Source of the DNA: Actinacidiphila oryziradicis | GTDB taxonomy: Bacteria > Actinomycetota > Actinomycetes > Streptomycetales > Streptomycetaceae | NCBI RefSeq assembly: GCF_005047355.1 | Contig: NZ_SUMC01000025.1 | Coordinates: forward strand, 1 to 64,000 | Reading direction: 5' to 3' | Length of the DNA stretch: 64,000 nt | Part shown: in pieces, positions 28,496-36,667 of the stretch | Layout: each line of letters starts with the position of its first letter | Numbering within the stretch: position 1 is the stretch's first letter | Program-made: the position numbers and the translations under genes | Notes under the pieces: model-generated | The model's database searches: none | What the model was told of the DNA's origin: nothing | What the model saw: only the letters and a program-made list of their open reading frames with translations

Positions 28496-29100
28496 GGAGC
28501 TCCGCCACCGGCGCGCTGACCGGGCTGGCGCTCGGCGACGCACTCGGTTTCCCCACCGAGTTCAACGACGTGCCCTCGATCCTCGCCAAGTGCGGGCCCT
28601 GGCGGCAGATGGAACTGCCGAGGGCCGCCTTCGTCACGGACGACACCCAGATGACCCTGGCGCTCGGCCGCGGGCTCCGTACCGCGATGGAACGCGGGCC
28701 GCTGGCGCCGGTTCGGATGGTGCGGCCGGTGCGCGAGGGGTACGTCGAATGGTGGCGCTCACCCGAGAACAACCGCGCGCCGGGCCGCACCTGTCTCGTC
28801 GCCTGCGAGCGGCTCAGCCACGACGCCCGGCGCTGGCAGGAGGCCAGCCAGACCGGCTCCAAGGGCTGCGGCGCGAACATGAGGGTCGCGCCGCTCGGCC
28901 TCGTACCCGGTCTGAGCGGCGAAGTGCGTGCCGGTGCCGCGCAGTTGTAGTCCGCACTCACCCACGGGCACCCCACCGCCCTCCCCACGAGCGACCTCAC
29001 CGCGCACGCGGTGTACCTGCTGGCCCAGGGCACTCCGCCGGGGCAACTGACCGGGCTGCTGCGGCAGTACGCGGTGGAGAACCGCAAGAGCTGCGTCGGG
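28492..29100 (+). pseudogene. ADP-ribosylglycohydrolase, nonsense-mutated and 3'-truncated
   Basis: Starts at GTG 28492 overlapping the nucleotidyltransferase stop. It opens SSATGALTGLALGDALGFP and continues with FVTDDTQMTLALGRGL, the DraG/ADP-ribosylglycohydrolase fold with its Asp-rich metal sites, and GSKGCGANMRVAPLGL. After 152 codons TAG at 28948-28950 interrupts GAAQL; the same frame then continues as recognisable family sequence (SALTHGHPTA, DLTAHAVYLLAQG, LLRQYAVENRKS) to about 29097 and then stops matching. A CAG to TAG change plus a large 3' deletion explain it. A 152-aa fragment would lack the second half of the metal site. Confidence 0.8.
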
Positions 29101-29221
29101 CGACATAGACGCCGCGGCGGTCGGTGTCGCTGGCCTCGGTGGCCAGGCCGAAGGCGCGGGATCCCATGACACAGGCATAGGTGGTGTGGTCGGTCACCAG
29201 GGCGTGACCCGCAGGGCGCAT
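29100..29221 (-). pseudogene. second RlaP-like nucleotidyltransferase, 5' fragment
   Basis: Minus-strand reading from the ATG at 29221: PAGHALVTDHTTYACVMG, then GSRAFGLATEASDTDRRGVYVA with the GS turn and DxD metal motif of the same family as the gene at 27719. After GVYVA the match ends abruptly near 29100, where it abuts the remains of the ADP-ribosylglycohydrolase gene. Only about 40 codons survive. The two genes originally converged, and a deletion removed both 3' ends. Confidence 0.75.
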
Positions 29222-29283
29222 GACCGAGATTGTGGCCGATGCCAGGCCGGACCGCACCTGGTATCGCCCGGGCTCACGCGAGC

Positions 29284-29691
29284 CTACGGGAGCAGGATCT
29301 CCCCGCTCCGGACGGCGATCGGCTGCGGGGCGAGGGGGCGGGGCGCGGGGCCGGCGGCGACCGAGGCATCGGCGACGCGGTATTTGCTGCCGTGGCAGGG
29401 GCAGTTGATGGTGCCGCCGGACACGGAGGTCACCGTGCAGCCCTGATGGGTGCAGACGGCCGAGAAAGCCTTGAACTCGCCGGTCGTGGGCTGCGTGACC
29501 ACGACCTTGCGGTCGGCGAAGACCACGCCGCCGCCGACCGGCACCTGGGAGGTCTTCGCGAGCACCTGGCCGCGGCCCGTTCCACTGGAGGAGGCCGGCG
29601 GCGGCGCGCCCTGGTTGTCGCCGTACTTGCTGCAGCCGGCCAGCGCCGCCACCATCGCGCCCGCCGTGAGCAGCACCTCCCGGCGCCTCAT
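29284..29691 (-). CDS. Rieske [2Fe-2S] lipoprotein
   Basis: 135 aa. The N-terminus RRREVLLTAGAMVAALAGC has a twin-arginine start and an LAGC lipobox, so it is a Tat-exported lipoprotein held at the outer face of the membrane. The Rieske cluster ligands are in CTHQGC (residues 80-85) and CPCHGS (97-102), with the usual 'GxINCPCHGS' and a C-terminal PLAPQPIAVRSGEILL strand. The ATG at 29691 overlaps the stop of the DUF6529 gene. Likely a one-electron carrier working with that membrane protein. Confidence 0.92.
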   Translation of the reverse strand: MRRREVLLTAGAMVAALAGCSKYGDNQGAPPPASSSGTGRGQVLAKTSQVPVGGGVVFADRKVVVTQPTTGEFKAFSAVCTHQGCTVTSVSGGTINCPCHGSKYRVADASVAAGPAPRPLAPQPIAVRSGEILLP

Positions 29692-30284
29692 GCCGTCACC
29701 CCGTTGGTGCGGAAGAACCACAGGGCCGAGGTCAGCCAGATGGCGGTGAGCACAGCGAAGACCAGCCCGCCGACGACCGGCAGCAACCAGCCGGGCAGCC
29801 GCTCCGCCCGCAGCAGCAGCATCTTGGCGCTGAAGGCGCCGAAGAAGAAGCAGCCGAGCAGCGAATGCCACATCACCCGCGCGCTGTACGTCTGGTAGCC
29901 GAGCGCGTAAAGGCAGTGCACGGCGACGGGCACGGCCAGCAGAAAAGCGGCCCGGCCGGACCAGCGGTGCAGCGCGCCGGTCCAGGACGGGGCGCGGAGG
30001 CCCGGCACCTTGCCGTACATGAGCAGCGCGGAGGCGGTCTGGACAAGAGCGAAGCCGAAGGCGGCGCTGGCGAGCCAGGACTTGACGGCGCCGGTGCTGG
30101 AGAAGCCGACGAGGTTGAAGGCCGTACCGGTCGGGTCGTGGGCCTTGCCGTAGACGCCGAGGAGAACGGCGACAGCGGCGGCGGCCAGGGCGGGGACGAG
30201 GTAGCCGAGGGCGGCGCGCGGGCCGCCGGGGCCCGGGGGACCGGCCGGGAAGGAGGCGGTACGGGCGTTCGGGTCCACGCTCAT
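29688..30284 (-). CDS. DUF6529 family membrane protein (b561-like, possibly haem-binding)
   Basis: 198 aa with about five hydrophobic helices: LGYLVPALAAAAVAVLLG, WLASAAFGFALVQTASALL, AAFLLAVPVAVHCLYALG, VMWHSLLGCFFFGAF and VVGGLVFAVLTAIWLTSALW. Intramembrane or boundary His residues (ALHRWSGR, VAVHCLYAL, MWHSLLG) are spaced like haem ligands in small cytochrome b561-type proteins. Start and stop overlap its neighbours by four bases each (ATGA), so the three genes are translationally coupled. It may pass electrons between quinone and the Rieske lipoprotein; this is inference. Confidence 0.8.
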   Translation of the reverse strand: MSVDPNARTASFPAGPPGPGGPRAALGYLVPALAAAAVAVLLGVYGKAHDPTGTAFNLVGFSSTGAVKSWLASAAFGFALVQTASALLMYGKVPGLRAPSWTGALHRWSGRAAFLLAVPVAVHCLYALGYQTYSARVMWHSLLGCFFFGAFSAKMLLLRAERLPGWLLPVVGGLVFAVLTAIWLTSALWFFRTNGVTA

Positions 30285-30937
30285 GGGGCACTCCCGATCG
30301 GCTTGGCGGTGAGCTGTCGGCCGTAGACGGTCACGGCACCGGTCGCGGGATCGATGGAGGGCGCGCCGGACGGCACGCCGTCGCGGTCGACGATGCCGAC
30401 CTGGCTGCCGCTGCGCTGGACGATCCAGCCGCCCTCGACCCTGGCGCCGCGCACGACGGCGGTGGCCCTGTACAGGCCGGACGGCTTGACGGCCTTGTCT
30501 GCGCTGAAGGCCCAGTTGACGCGGCCGGGCAGGTGGACAGTGCCTGATATGCGGCCGCCGCGCAGTGTGCCGTCCAGGCCGGCGCCCCGCTTGCCGGTCA
30601 GCCGCATGGTGCCGTCGTCCTTGACGTCGCCCCGGAGCCAGGCCTCCTTCGTACGGCCGTCGCAGACGTACGCGACGGCCTTGCCCCCACGCAGCGAAAC
30701 GGCGACGCTCGCGGCCCGGTCGGCGGTACGGCCCGCGTAGTCCGCGTCGGGCGGCGCGGTGGCGGAGGGACCGGCAACCGTGGGCGTGGGCGTCGGAGCG
30801 GTGCCCGGCGTGGCAGGGGCGGTTCCGCCGCTGTACGAAGTGACTCCCGACCCGGTCGTCACATTCAGCGACAGCATGGCCGCCGCGAGTACGAACCCGG
30901 CGAGGAGCGTGTAGAGCGGACCCGAACGCTTCGTCAT
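30281..30937 (-). CDS. membrane-anchored/secreted hypothetical protein of the Rieske operon
   Basis: 218 aa from the ATG at 30937 with GGGAGG six bases upstream. A single N-terminal hydrophobic segment (LYTLLAGFVLAAAMLSLNV) serves as signal peptide or anchor, followed by a Pro/Thr linker (~40-62). The extracytoplasmic domain is beta-rich: AVSLRGGKAVAYVCDGRTKEAW, GDVKDDGTMRLTG, RGGRISGTVHLPGR. No known family recognised. As first gene of the operon it may be a partner or substrate-binding part of the redox unit. Confidence 0.75.
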   Translation of the reverse strand: MTKRSGPLYTLLAGFVLAAAMLSLNVTTGSGVTSYSGGTAPATPGTAPTPTPTVAGPSATAPPDADYAGRTADRAASVAVSLRGGKAVAYVCDGRTKEAWLRGDVKDDGTMRLTGKRGAGLDGTLRGGRISGTVHLPGRVNWAFSADKAVKPSGLYRATAVVRGARVEGGWIVQRSGSQVGIVDRDGVPSGAPSIDPATGAVTVYGRQLTAKPIGSAP

Positions 30938-31037
30938 CCTGGCCTCCCCCCGAGGCGCGACGTCAGGCCACCATGCAACCACCGGCCAACCAGATCGCGG
31001 AAGCCGCGCCTGGGGGCGCAACGGTATGAACCGGCGC

Positions 31038-31400
31038 TCAGGACCAGAGCGCGAGCGCCTCCGCGCTGCCGTCCGGGCCCCGCCGGACCTCCAGCATGCC
31101 CGCCACCGCGGAACGGTTGACGCGGCCGTACACATGCGGGAAGCGGGTGCTGTCCGAGACACCCGGCGGCGGCGCCGGATCGGCGGCCTCCCAGCGCACC
31201 TCGGCGTCCAGCGCGTCCTCATCGATGAGCAGCACCATCAGGGGCCCGGCCACCTGCCGGTAGAACGCGTTGGCCACGGCGAGCGTGACCGCCTCGTCCG
31301 GTGAGCAGTGCACAAAACCGTCTGTGGCGAGCGACGCCGGCGCGTACGGCCGGTCCGGCTCGTGCAGCCAGTCGTCAAGGGGCACCAGGTGGTAGATCAT
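31038..31400 (-). CDS. DUF952 family protein
   Basis: 120 aa starting MIYHLVPLDDWL at 31400. The family hallmarks are visible: FVHCSPDEAVTLAVANAFY, LMVLLIDEDALDAEVRWE and FPHVYGRVN, which match the small DUF952 fold distantly related to ADP-ribosyltransferase-like folds. No catalytic role has been established for the family. No strong ribosome site. Divergent from aroH across about 115 bases. Confidence 0.85.
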   Translation of the reverse strand: MIYHLVPLDDWLHEPDRPYAPASLATDGFVHCSPDEAVTLAVANAFYRQVAGPLMVLLIDEDALDAEVRWEAADPAPPPGVSDSTRFPHVYGRVNRSAVAGMLEVRRGPDGSAEALALWS

Positions 31401-31514
31401 GCCCACGGTTGTACCCCACACACCCCGTCTCGCGGGTCGGGACCCCCAACCGTGTCCCGGCGACCGCGACTACGCTGATCAGGTATGTGCACCAGGACCC
31501 GAGGGAGCAGTGAC

Positions 31515-31877
31515 ATGGCGGTACGAGCGGTCCGTGGAGCCGTCCAGTTGGAACGGGACGATGCCGAGCACTTGCACGCGCAGGTTTCGGAGCTGCTCAC
31601 CGCCATACTGGAGCGCAACCGCTTCGCCGTGGACGACCTGATCAGCGTGCTCTTCACCGCGACTCCGGATTTGCACAGCGACTTCCCGGCGGTCGCCGCC
31701 CGCAAGCTCGGCATCACCGACGTACCCCTGGTGTGCGCCCAGGAACTGGACATCGCCGGGGCCATGCCCCGGGTCGTACGCATCCTGGCCCACGTCGAGA
31801 CCGATCTGCCCAAGGCCGAGGTCGCCCACGTCTACCTCGGCGCGGCGGCGGCGCTCCGCAAGGACATCGCACAGTGA
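31515..31877 (+). CDS. aroH: chorismate mutase, AroH class
   Basis: 120 aa from the ATG at 31515 (GAGGGA at 31501-31506), the right size for the monofunctional AroH (trimeric, pseudo-alpha/beta barrel) class. Conserved pieces include the N-terminal VRAVRGAVQLERDDAEH with the active-site Arg, LISVLFTATPDLHSDFPA, and VPLVCAQELDIAGAMPRVVRIL. It converts chorismate to prephenate. The stop overlaps the tyrA start (GTGA), so the two successive steps of tyrosine synthesis are translationally coupled. Confidence 0.94.
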   Translation: MAVRAVRGAVQLERDDAEHLHAQVSELLTAILERNRFAVDDLISVLFTATPDLHSDFPAVAARKLGITDVPLVCAQELDIAGAMPRVVRILAHVETDLPKAEVAHVYLGAAAALRKDIAQ

Positions 31878-32959
31878 GAACCGCGATCGTCATCGGGACC
31901 GGGCTCATCGGTACTTCCGCCGCCCTCGCCCTCGCCGCACGCGGGGTCGAGGTGCACCTCGAGGACCACGATCCGTCCGCCGCCCGCATCGCCGTCGCGC
32001 TCGGCGCGGGCACGGACGAGGCCCCCGACGGGCCGGTCGATCTCGCGATCGTCGCCGTACCCCCGGCGCGTGTCGCGACGACTGTCGCCGACGCGCAGCG
32101 CCGCGGCCTGGCCCGCGGCTACCTCGATGTCGCCAGCGTCAAGTCCGGGCCGCGCCGCGAACTGGAGGCGCTCGGCTGCGACCTCAAGGCCTACATCGGT
32201 ACGCACCCGATGTCCGGCCGCGAGCGTTCCGGGCCGCTCGCCGCCACGGCTGACCTCTTCGAGGGGCGCCCCTGGGTCCTCACCCCGACTCCCGGGACCG
32301 ACACCGAGGTTCTCAACCTCGCCCTCGAACTGGTCGCCCTCTGCCGCGCCATCCCGGTGGTCATGGACACCGACGCCCACGACCGGGCCGTCGCCCTCGT
32401 GTCGCACACCCCGCACCTCGTCTCCAGCATGGTCGCCGCCCGGCTTCAGCACGCCGAGGACGCGACGGTACGGCTGTGCGGGCAGGGCATCCGCGATGTC
32501 ACGCGGATCGCCGCCTCCGAGCCAGGCATGTGGATCGACATCCTCTCCGCCAACCCCGGCCCCGTCGCCGATGTCCTCGCCGACCTCGCCACCGACCTGA
32601 CCGGCACGGTCGAGGCGCTCCGCGCCCTCCAGTCCGCCGACGAGGAGAAGCGCCGTCAAGGCGCCACCGGCATCGAGGACATCCTCCGGCGCGGTAACGC
32701 CGGGCAGTCCAAAGTCCCCGGCAAGCACGGCACCGCGCCCAAGTCCTACGAGGTCGTCGCCGTCCTCATCGGCGATCAGCCCGGCGAGCTCGCCCGCGTC
32801 TTCGCGGACGCCGGACGCGCCGGGGTCAACATCGAGGACGTCCGCATCGAGCACTCCACCGGCCAGCAGGCCGGCCTCGTCCAGCTCATGGTCGAACCCT
32901 CGGCTGCGCCGGGCTTGACCGTGGCCCTACGCGACCGTGGCTGGTCCATCCGCCAGTAA
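31874..32959 (+). CDS. tyrA: prephenate dehydrogenase
   Basis: 361 aa; GTG 31874 overlaps the aroH stop. The NAD-binding motif VIGTGLIGTSAALALAARG lies at 5-23, IGTHPMSGRERSGPLAA (~112) is the prephenate-site segment, and VSHTPHLVSSMVAARL the dimerisation helix. A C-terminal ACT domain (~290-361, beginning VVAVLIGDQPGELARVF with NIEDVRIEH) probably gives feedback control by tyrosine. Together with aroH it forms a small tyrosine operon, closed by the large hairpin downstream. Confidence 0.94.
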   Translation: MRTAIVIGTGLIGTSAALALAARGVEVHLEDHDPSAARIAVALGAGTDEAPDGPVDLAIVAVPPARVATTVADAQRRGLARGYLDVASVKSGPRRELEALGCDLKAYIGTHPMSGRERSGPLAATADLFEGRPWVLTPTPGTDTEVLNLALELVALCRAIPVVMDTDAHDRAVALVSHTPHLVSSMVAARLQHAEDATVRLCGQGIRDVTRIAASEPGMWIDILSANPGPVADVLADLATDLTGTVEALRALQSADEEKRRQGATGIEDILRRGNAGQSKVPGKHGTAPKSYEVVAVLIGDQPGELARVFADAGRAGVNIEDVRIEHSTGQQAGLVQLMVEPSAAPGLTVALRDRGWSIRQ

Positions 32960-33250
32960 CCCGGCGCCGTGGGTGGTGTGCGCTTGTTCGGTTGTTGGGC
33001 CGGGGTCGCCTCCGGGGTGACTCTCTCCCCCAACCTTCGGCCGGGAGGTTCCCCCCCCAGCTACCTCCCCCGGCCGAAGGCCGGGGGAGGTAGCTGGGGG
33101 GGGAACCGGCACCCCCGGCAGACGGAACGAAACCGTGCCGGCCCAGCCGGACAAGCCCAGCGGGCAACCACCGCAGAGGGGGCGGAACCCGCACCGGGGG
33201 CACCCGGCGCCGTTCCGGCCTGCCCGGCGAGGGCGACGGTACGGGGGCCA
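32960..33250. repeat. composite intergenic repeat, second copy
   Basis: This gap between tyrA and cmk contains the same modules in the same order as the 17.9-18.9 kb gap: a TGTTCGG-rich stretch, CGCCTCCGGGGTGACTCTCTC, the CCTTCGGCCGGGAGG element, GAAACCGTGCCGG, CAACCACCGCAGAGGG and CCGGGGGCACCCGGCGCCG. No gene is seen. A homologous dispersed repeat family is the simplest explanation. Confidence 0.75.
33047..33107. terminator. 29-bp perfect stem with 3-base loop after tyrA
   Basis: 33047-33075 and 33079-33107 are exact reverse complements with loop GAA. The stem contains C8 and CTACCTCCCCCGGCC. It is strong enough to terminate transcription in both directions although no T-tract follows. Part of the composite repeat above. 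Confidence 0.75.
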
Positions 33251-33328
33251 GCGAGGGGCCGGTAGCCTTAGGAGAAGGCGTTCAGCCATCTCCGTCCCGC
33301 GAGTGTGTACGAGGAAGGTCTCCCGACT

Positions 33329-34012
33329 GTGTCAAATCCGGTGATCGTCGCGATCGACGGCCCCTCGGGCACGGGCAAGTCCAGCACTTCCAGGGCGGTC
33401 GCCGCCAAGCTGGGCCTGAGCTACCTCGACACCGGCGCCCAGTACCGGGCGATCACATGGTGGATGCTGACCAACGGTATAGACGTCAACGACGCCGCCG
33501 GCGTCGCCGACGCCGCCGGGAAACCGGTGATCGTTTCTGGTAGCGATCCCGCGGCGCCCACCATCACGGTGGACGCCGTGGACGCCTCCGGCCCGATCCG
33601 TACGCAGGAGGTCACCGCAGCGGTGAGCGCGGTCAGCGCTGTGCCGGAAGTACGGGCCCGGCTGGTGGAGCTGCAGCGCACGGCGGCGGCCGAGGCGCTG
33701 GCGGGCATCGTGGTGGAGGGCCGGGACATCGGTACGACCGTGCTGCCGGATGCGACGCTCAAGATCTTCCTGACCGCGTCCGAGGAGGCCCGTGCGGCCC
33801 GCCGCACCGCTGAGCTGAAGGGCAAGGAGGCCCAGGACCTGGCCGCCACCCGTGCGGCCATGGCCAAGCGGGACGCGGCCGACTCCGGGCGTAAGACCTC
33901 GCCGCTCGCCAAGGCGGACGACGCCGTGGAGGTCGACACCAGCGAGCTCACCCTGGACCAGGTCATCGAGTGTGTCGTTACCCTGGTCGAGGAGAAGCGG
34001 ATCAAGGCGTGA
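33329..34012 (+). CDS. cmk: cytidylate kinase
   Basis: 227 aa from the GTG at 33329, about ten bases after GAGGAAGG; an upstream in-frame GTG (33305) is less likely. P-loop AIDGPSGTGKSS at ~7-18, then LGLSYLDTGAQYRA, GIVVEGRDIGTTVLPDA (NMP-binding region, ~128) and LIDTSELT-like DTSELTLDQVIE near the end. It phosphorylates CMP and dCMP. Its stop overlaps the acyltransferase start (GTGA), and der follows, the usual cmk-plsC-der order. Confidence 0.95.
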   Translation: MSNPVIVAIDGPSGTGKSSTSRAVAAKLGLSYLDTGAQYRAITWWMLTNGIDVNDAAGVADAAGKPVIVSGSDPAAPTITVDAVDASGPIRTQEVTAAVSAVSAVPEVRARLVELQRTAAAEALAGIVVEGRDIGTTVLPDATLKIFLTASEEARAARRTAELKGKEAQDLAATRAAMAKRDAADSGRKTSPLAKADDAVEVDTSELTLDQVIECVVTLVEEKRIKA

Positions 34013-34677
34013 CCTCTGAACAAGCCGGCCGCGCCACGGTCCCCGGGCCGCGTGGAGCGGCGGTCGGCCGCCGCATCGGCATCGGCCTGATGAACGGCCT
34101 GTGGCGGCCGAGGGTGCTCGGCGCCTGGCGGGTGCCGGCCTATGGGCCGGTCATCCTGGCCGGGAACCACTCGCACAATGTGGACGGCCCGATGATCATC
34201 GGGACCTCCCCGAGGCCGGTGCACTTCCTGGTCAAGAAGGAGGCCTTCGTCGGCCTGATGGACCCGTTCCTGCGCGGGGTGGGCCATGTCGCCGTCGACC
34301 GGGACACCGTCGACCGTGCCGCGATCACTGTCGCGCTCGGCGTCCTGGAGCGCGGAGGCGTCCTCGGGATCTTTCCTGAGGGCACCCGCGGCGAGGGAGA
34401 CTTCTCCGAGTTGCGCTCGGGCCTGGCCTACTTCGCGGTGCGCTCCGGCGCACCCGTGGTGCCGGTCGCGGTGCTGGGCAGCGCCCGGCCCGGTCGGGTG
34501 ATATCGGCGCTGCCGCCGCTGCGCAGCCGGATCGATGTGGTCTACGGAGACCCGTTCACGGCGGGTGACGGCGGCGGAAGGCGCACCCGTACGGCGATGG
34601 ACGCCGCCACGGTGCGCATCCAGGAGCGCCTCGCGGCGCACCTGGATGCTGCTAAGCGTGCTACGCAGCGCGCCTGA
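34009..34677 (+). CDS. lysophospholipid (1-acylglycerol-3-phosphate) acyltransferase
   Basis: 222 aa; GTG 34009 overlaps the cmk stop. PlsC signatures: the catalytic HX4D motif in GNHSHNVDGPMI (~50), the loop VKKEAFVGLMDPFLRGVGHVAVDR, and FPEGTRGEGDFSELRSG (~125), which binds the glycerol phosphate. The C-terminus has VVPVAVLGSARPG. It probably acylates lysophosphatidic acid at the inner membrane face. Coupling with cmk and der is conserved in actinobacteria; in some species cmk and this gene are fused. Confidence 0.9.
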   Translation: MTSEQAGRATVPGPRGAAVGRRIGIGLMNGLWRPRVLGAWRVPAYGPVILAGNHSHNVDGPMIIGTSPRPVHFLVKKEAFVGLMDPFLRGVGHVAVDRDTVDRAAITVALGVLERGGVLGIFPEGTRGEGDFSELRSGLAYFAVRSGAPVVPVAVLGSARPGRVISALPPLRSRIDVVYGDPFTAGDGGGRRTRTAMDAATVRIQERLAAHLDAAKRATQRA

Positions 34678-34816
34678 AAGCGTCCGACACCGTCGATTAG
34701 GCTCGATGAGGTAGCTCCTCCTCCGGTGGACACCGGGGGCTTCTCGCTCGGCCCGCCGGGCTCTGCGAAGGGCAAGCCCTGCCCTGCATGCGTCAAGAGT
34801 AGGACTTTGAGGAAAG

Positions 34817-36274
34817 ATGGACATCGAGAACGAGTACGGCGACGCCGGTGCGCTCGGCGGTGCGGAATACGCCGAGTTCATGGAGCTCGCCGCCGAGGAG
34901 GGCTTCGACCCCGAAGAGGTGGCCGGCGACCTGGCCGCGGCGGGCCACGGTCCGCTGCCCGTGCTGGCGGTGGTCGGCCGGCCGAATGTCGGCAAGTCGA
35001 CCCTGGTCAACCGGATCATCGGACGCCGCGAGGCGGTCGTCGAGGACCGGCCCGGAGTGACGCGTGACCGCGTCACCTACGAGGCGACCTGGAACGGCCG
35101 CCGCTTCAAGCTCGTCGACACCGGCGGCTGGGAGCAGGACGTGCTGGGCATCGACGCCTCGGTCGCCGCGCAGGCCGAGTACGCCATCGAGGCCGCCGAC
35201 GCGGTGGTCTTCGTCGTGGACTCCACAGTCGGCGCGACCGACACCGACGAGGCGGTCGTCCGGCTACTCCGCAAGGCAGGCAAGCCTGTCGTGCTCGCCG
35301 CGAACAAGGTTGACGGTCCCTCCGGCGAGGCGGACGCCACCGCGCTGTGGAATCTCGGCCTCGGCGAGCCGTACCCCGTGTCATCGCTGCACGGCCGTGG
35401 CACCGGCGACCTCCTCGACGCGATCCTGGAGGCACTCCCGGAGGCCCCGGCCCAGACCTTCGGGGAAGCGGTCGGTGGCCCGCGCCGGGTGGCGCTGATC
35501 GGCCGGCCCAACGTCGGCAAGTCCAGCCTTCTGAACAAGGTCGCGGGGTCGGAGCGCGTCGTCGTCAACGAGATCGCCGGCACCACCCGCGACCCGGTCG
35601 ACGAGCTGATCGAACTCGGTGGCATCACCTGGAAATTCATCGACACGGCCGGTATCCGCCGCCGGGTCCACCTCCAGGAGGGGGCCGACTACTACGCCTC
35701 GCTCCGCACCGCCGCCGCGCTGGAGAAGGCCGAGGTCGCGGTCATCCTGATCGACGGCAGCGAGACCATCAGCGTGCAGGATCTCCGGATCATCACGATG
35801 GCTGTCGAGGCCGGGCGCGCTGTCGTCATCGCCTACAACAAGTGGGACCAGCTCGACGAGGAGCGCCGCTACTACCTCGAGCGTGAGATCGAACAGGATC
35901 TGGTGCAGGTCCAGTGGGCGCCCCGGGTGAACGTCTCGGCGCTCACCGGCCGCCACATGGAGAAGCTCGTCCCGGCGATCGAGGCCGCGCTCGCGGGTTG
36001 GGAGACCCGGGTCCCCACCGGGCGCCTCAACGCCTTCCTCGGCGAGATCGTCGCCGCCCACCCCCACCCCGTCCGCGGCGGCAAGCAGCCCCGCATCCTC
36101 TTCGGCACCCAGGCCGGCACCAGGCCGCCCCGTTTCGTCCTCTTCGCCTCGGGCTTCCTGGAGGCGGGCTACCGGCGGTTCATCGAGCGCCGGCTGCGCG
36201 AGGAGTTCGGCTTCGCGGGGACACCGATCCAGGTGTCGGTGCGGGTCCGGGAGAAGCGCGGCCGCAAGAAGTAA
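34817..36274 (+). CDS. der: ribosome-assembly GTPase Der (EngA)
   Basis: 485 aa from the ATG at 34817 (GAGGAAAG upstream). After an acidic N-terminal ~45 residues come two tandem GTPase domains: G1 GRPNVGKSTLVNRIIG (~54), switch DRPGVTRDRV, G3 DTGGWE, G4 NKVDG; then second G1 GRPNVGKSSLLNKVAG (~229), DTAGIRRR and NKWDQ. A C-terminal KH-like domain ends with VSVRVREKRGRKK. Der acts in maturation of the 50S subunit. A hairpin starts inside its stop codon. Confidence 0.96.
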   Translation: MDIENEYGDAGALGGAEYAEFMELAAEEGFDPEEVAGDLAAAGHGPLPVLAVVGRPNVGKSTLVNRIIGRREAVVEDRPGVTRDRVTYEATWNGRRFKLVDTGGWEQDVLGIDASVAAQAEYAIEAADAVVFVVDSTVGATDTDEAVVRLLRKAGKPVVLAANKVDGPSGEADATALWNLGLGEPYPVSSLHGRGTGDLLDAILEALPEAPAQTFGEAVGGPRRVALIGRPNVGKSSLLNKVAGSERVVVNEIAGTTRDPVDELIELGGITWKFIDTAGIRRRVHLQEGADYYASLRTAAALEKAEVAVILIDGSETISVQDLRIITMAVEAGRAVVIAYNKWDQLDEERRYYLEREIEQDLVQVQWAPRVNVSALTGRHMEKLVPAIEAALAGWETRVPTGRLNAFLGEIVAAHPHPVRGGKQPRILFGTQAGTRPPRFVLFASGFLEAGYRRFIERRLREEFGFAGTPIQVSVRVREKRGRKK

Positions 36275-36314
36275 AAGGCGGCGGGGGACAGGGCGCGGCC
36301 TCCGGGCCGCCTTT
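36274..36314. terminator. bidirectional terminator between der and the convergent small gene
   Basis: AAAGGCGGC (36274-36282) pairs with GCCGCCTTT (36306-36314). A/T bases at both feet give a T-run on each strand. The left arm begins in the der stop codon and the right arm touches the stop of the minus-strand gene. An inner GCGGCC/GGCCGC stem is also possible. Confidence 0.75.
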
Positions 36315-36634
36315 CACCCATGCATGCGGTTGTCGTGGCCGCTCCCTGCCGGCAGCGCCGGGAGATGGCCACGGTGCCGCCCGGGGCGGTAGGGCGCGCC
36401 GCTGAAGTCGTTGAACTGCAGCGCCTCCTCGCCGGAGCGGTCACCCGGCAGCGTACGGAAGAGCCTGCGGTACTCGGAGCAGAGCGCGTCGTAGATCGGT
36501 GTGCCCGAACCGTCGGAGGCGCTTTCGGGCGCGCGCATGGGCGGAATATGACCGCGGTAGGCGGCCCAGGAGATAGCGTCAAAGGTGTGCACGTCTGGGC
36601 CAACGACCATGCGCGGAGTCGGGATGCGGGCCAT
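36314..36634 (-). CDS. conserved hypothetical protein
   Basis: 106 aa, starting MARIPTPRMVVGPDVHTFDA. Conserved-looking pieces are ISWAAYRGHIPP, PIYDALCSEYRRLFRTLPGDR and EEALQFNDF; the last ~30 residues are Gly/His/Arg-rich. I recognise the N-terminal type from Streptomyces hypothetical proteins but know no function. A purine-rich AGGAAGG lies about 14 bases before the ATG. It converges on der. Confidence 0.65.
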   Translation of the reverse strand: MARIPTPRMVVGPDVHTFDAISWAAYRGHIPPMRAPESASDGSGTPIYDALCSEYRRLFRTLPGDRSGEEALQFNDFSGAPYRPGRHRGHLPALPAGSGHDNRMHG

Positions 36635-36667
36635 ACGGCTGAATTACGCCTTCCTGCCCGGGCACAA

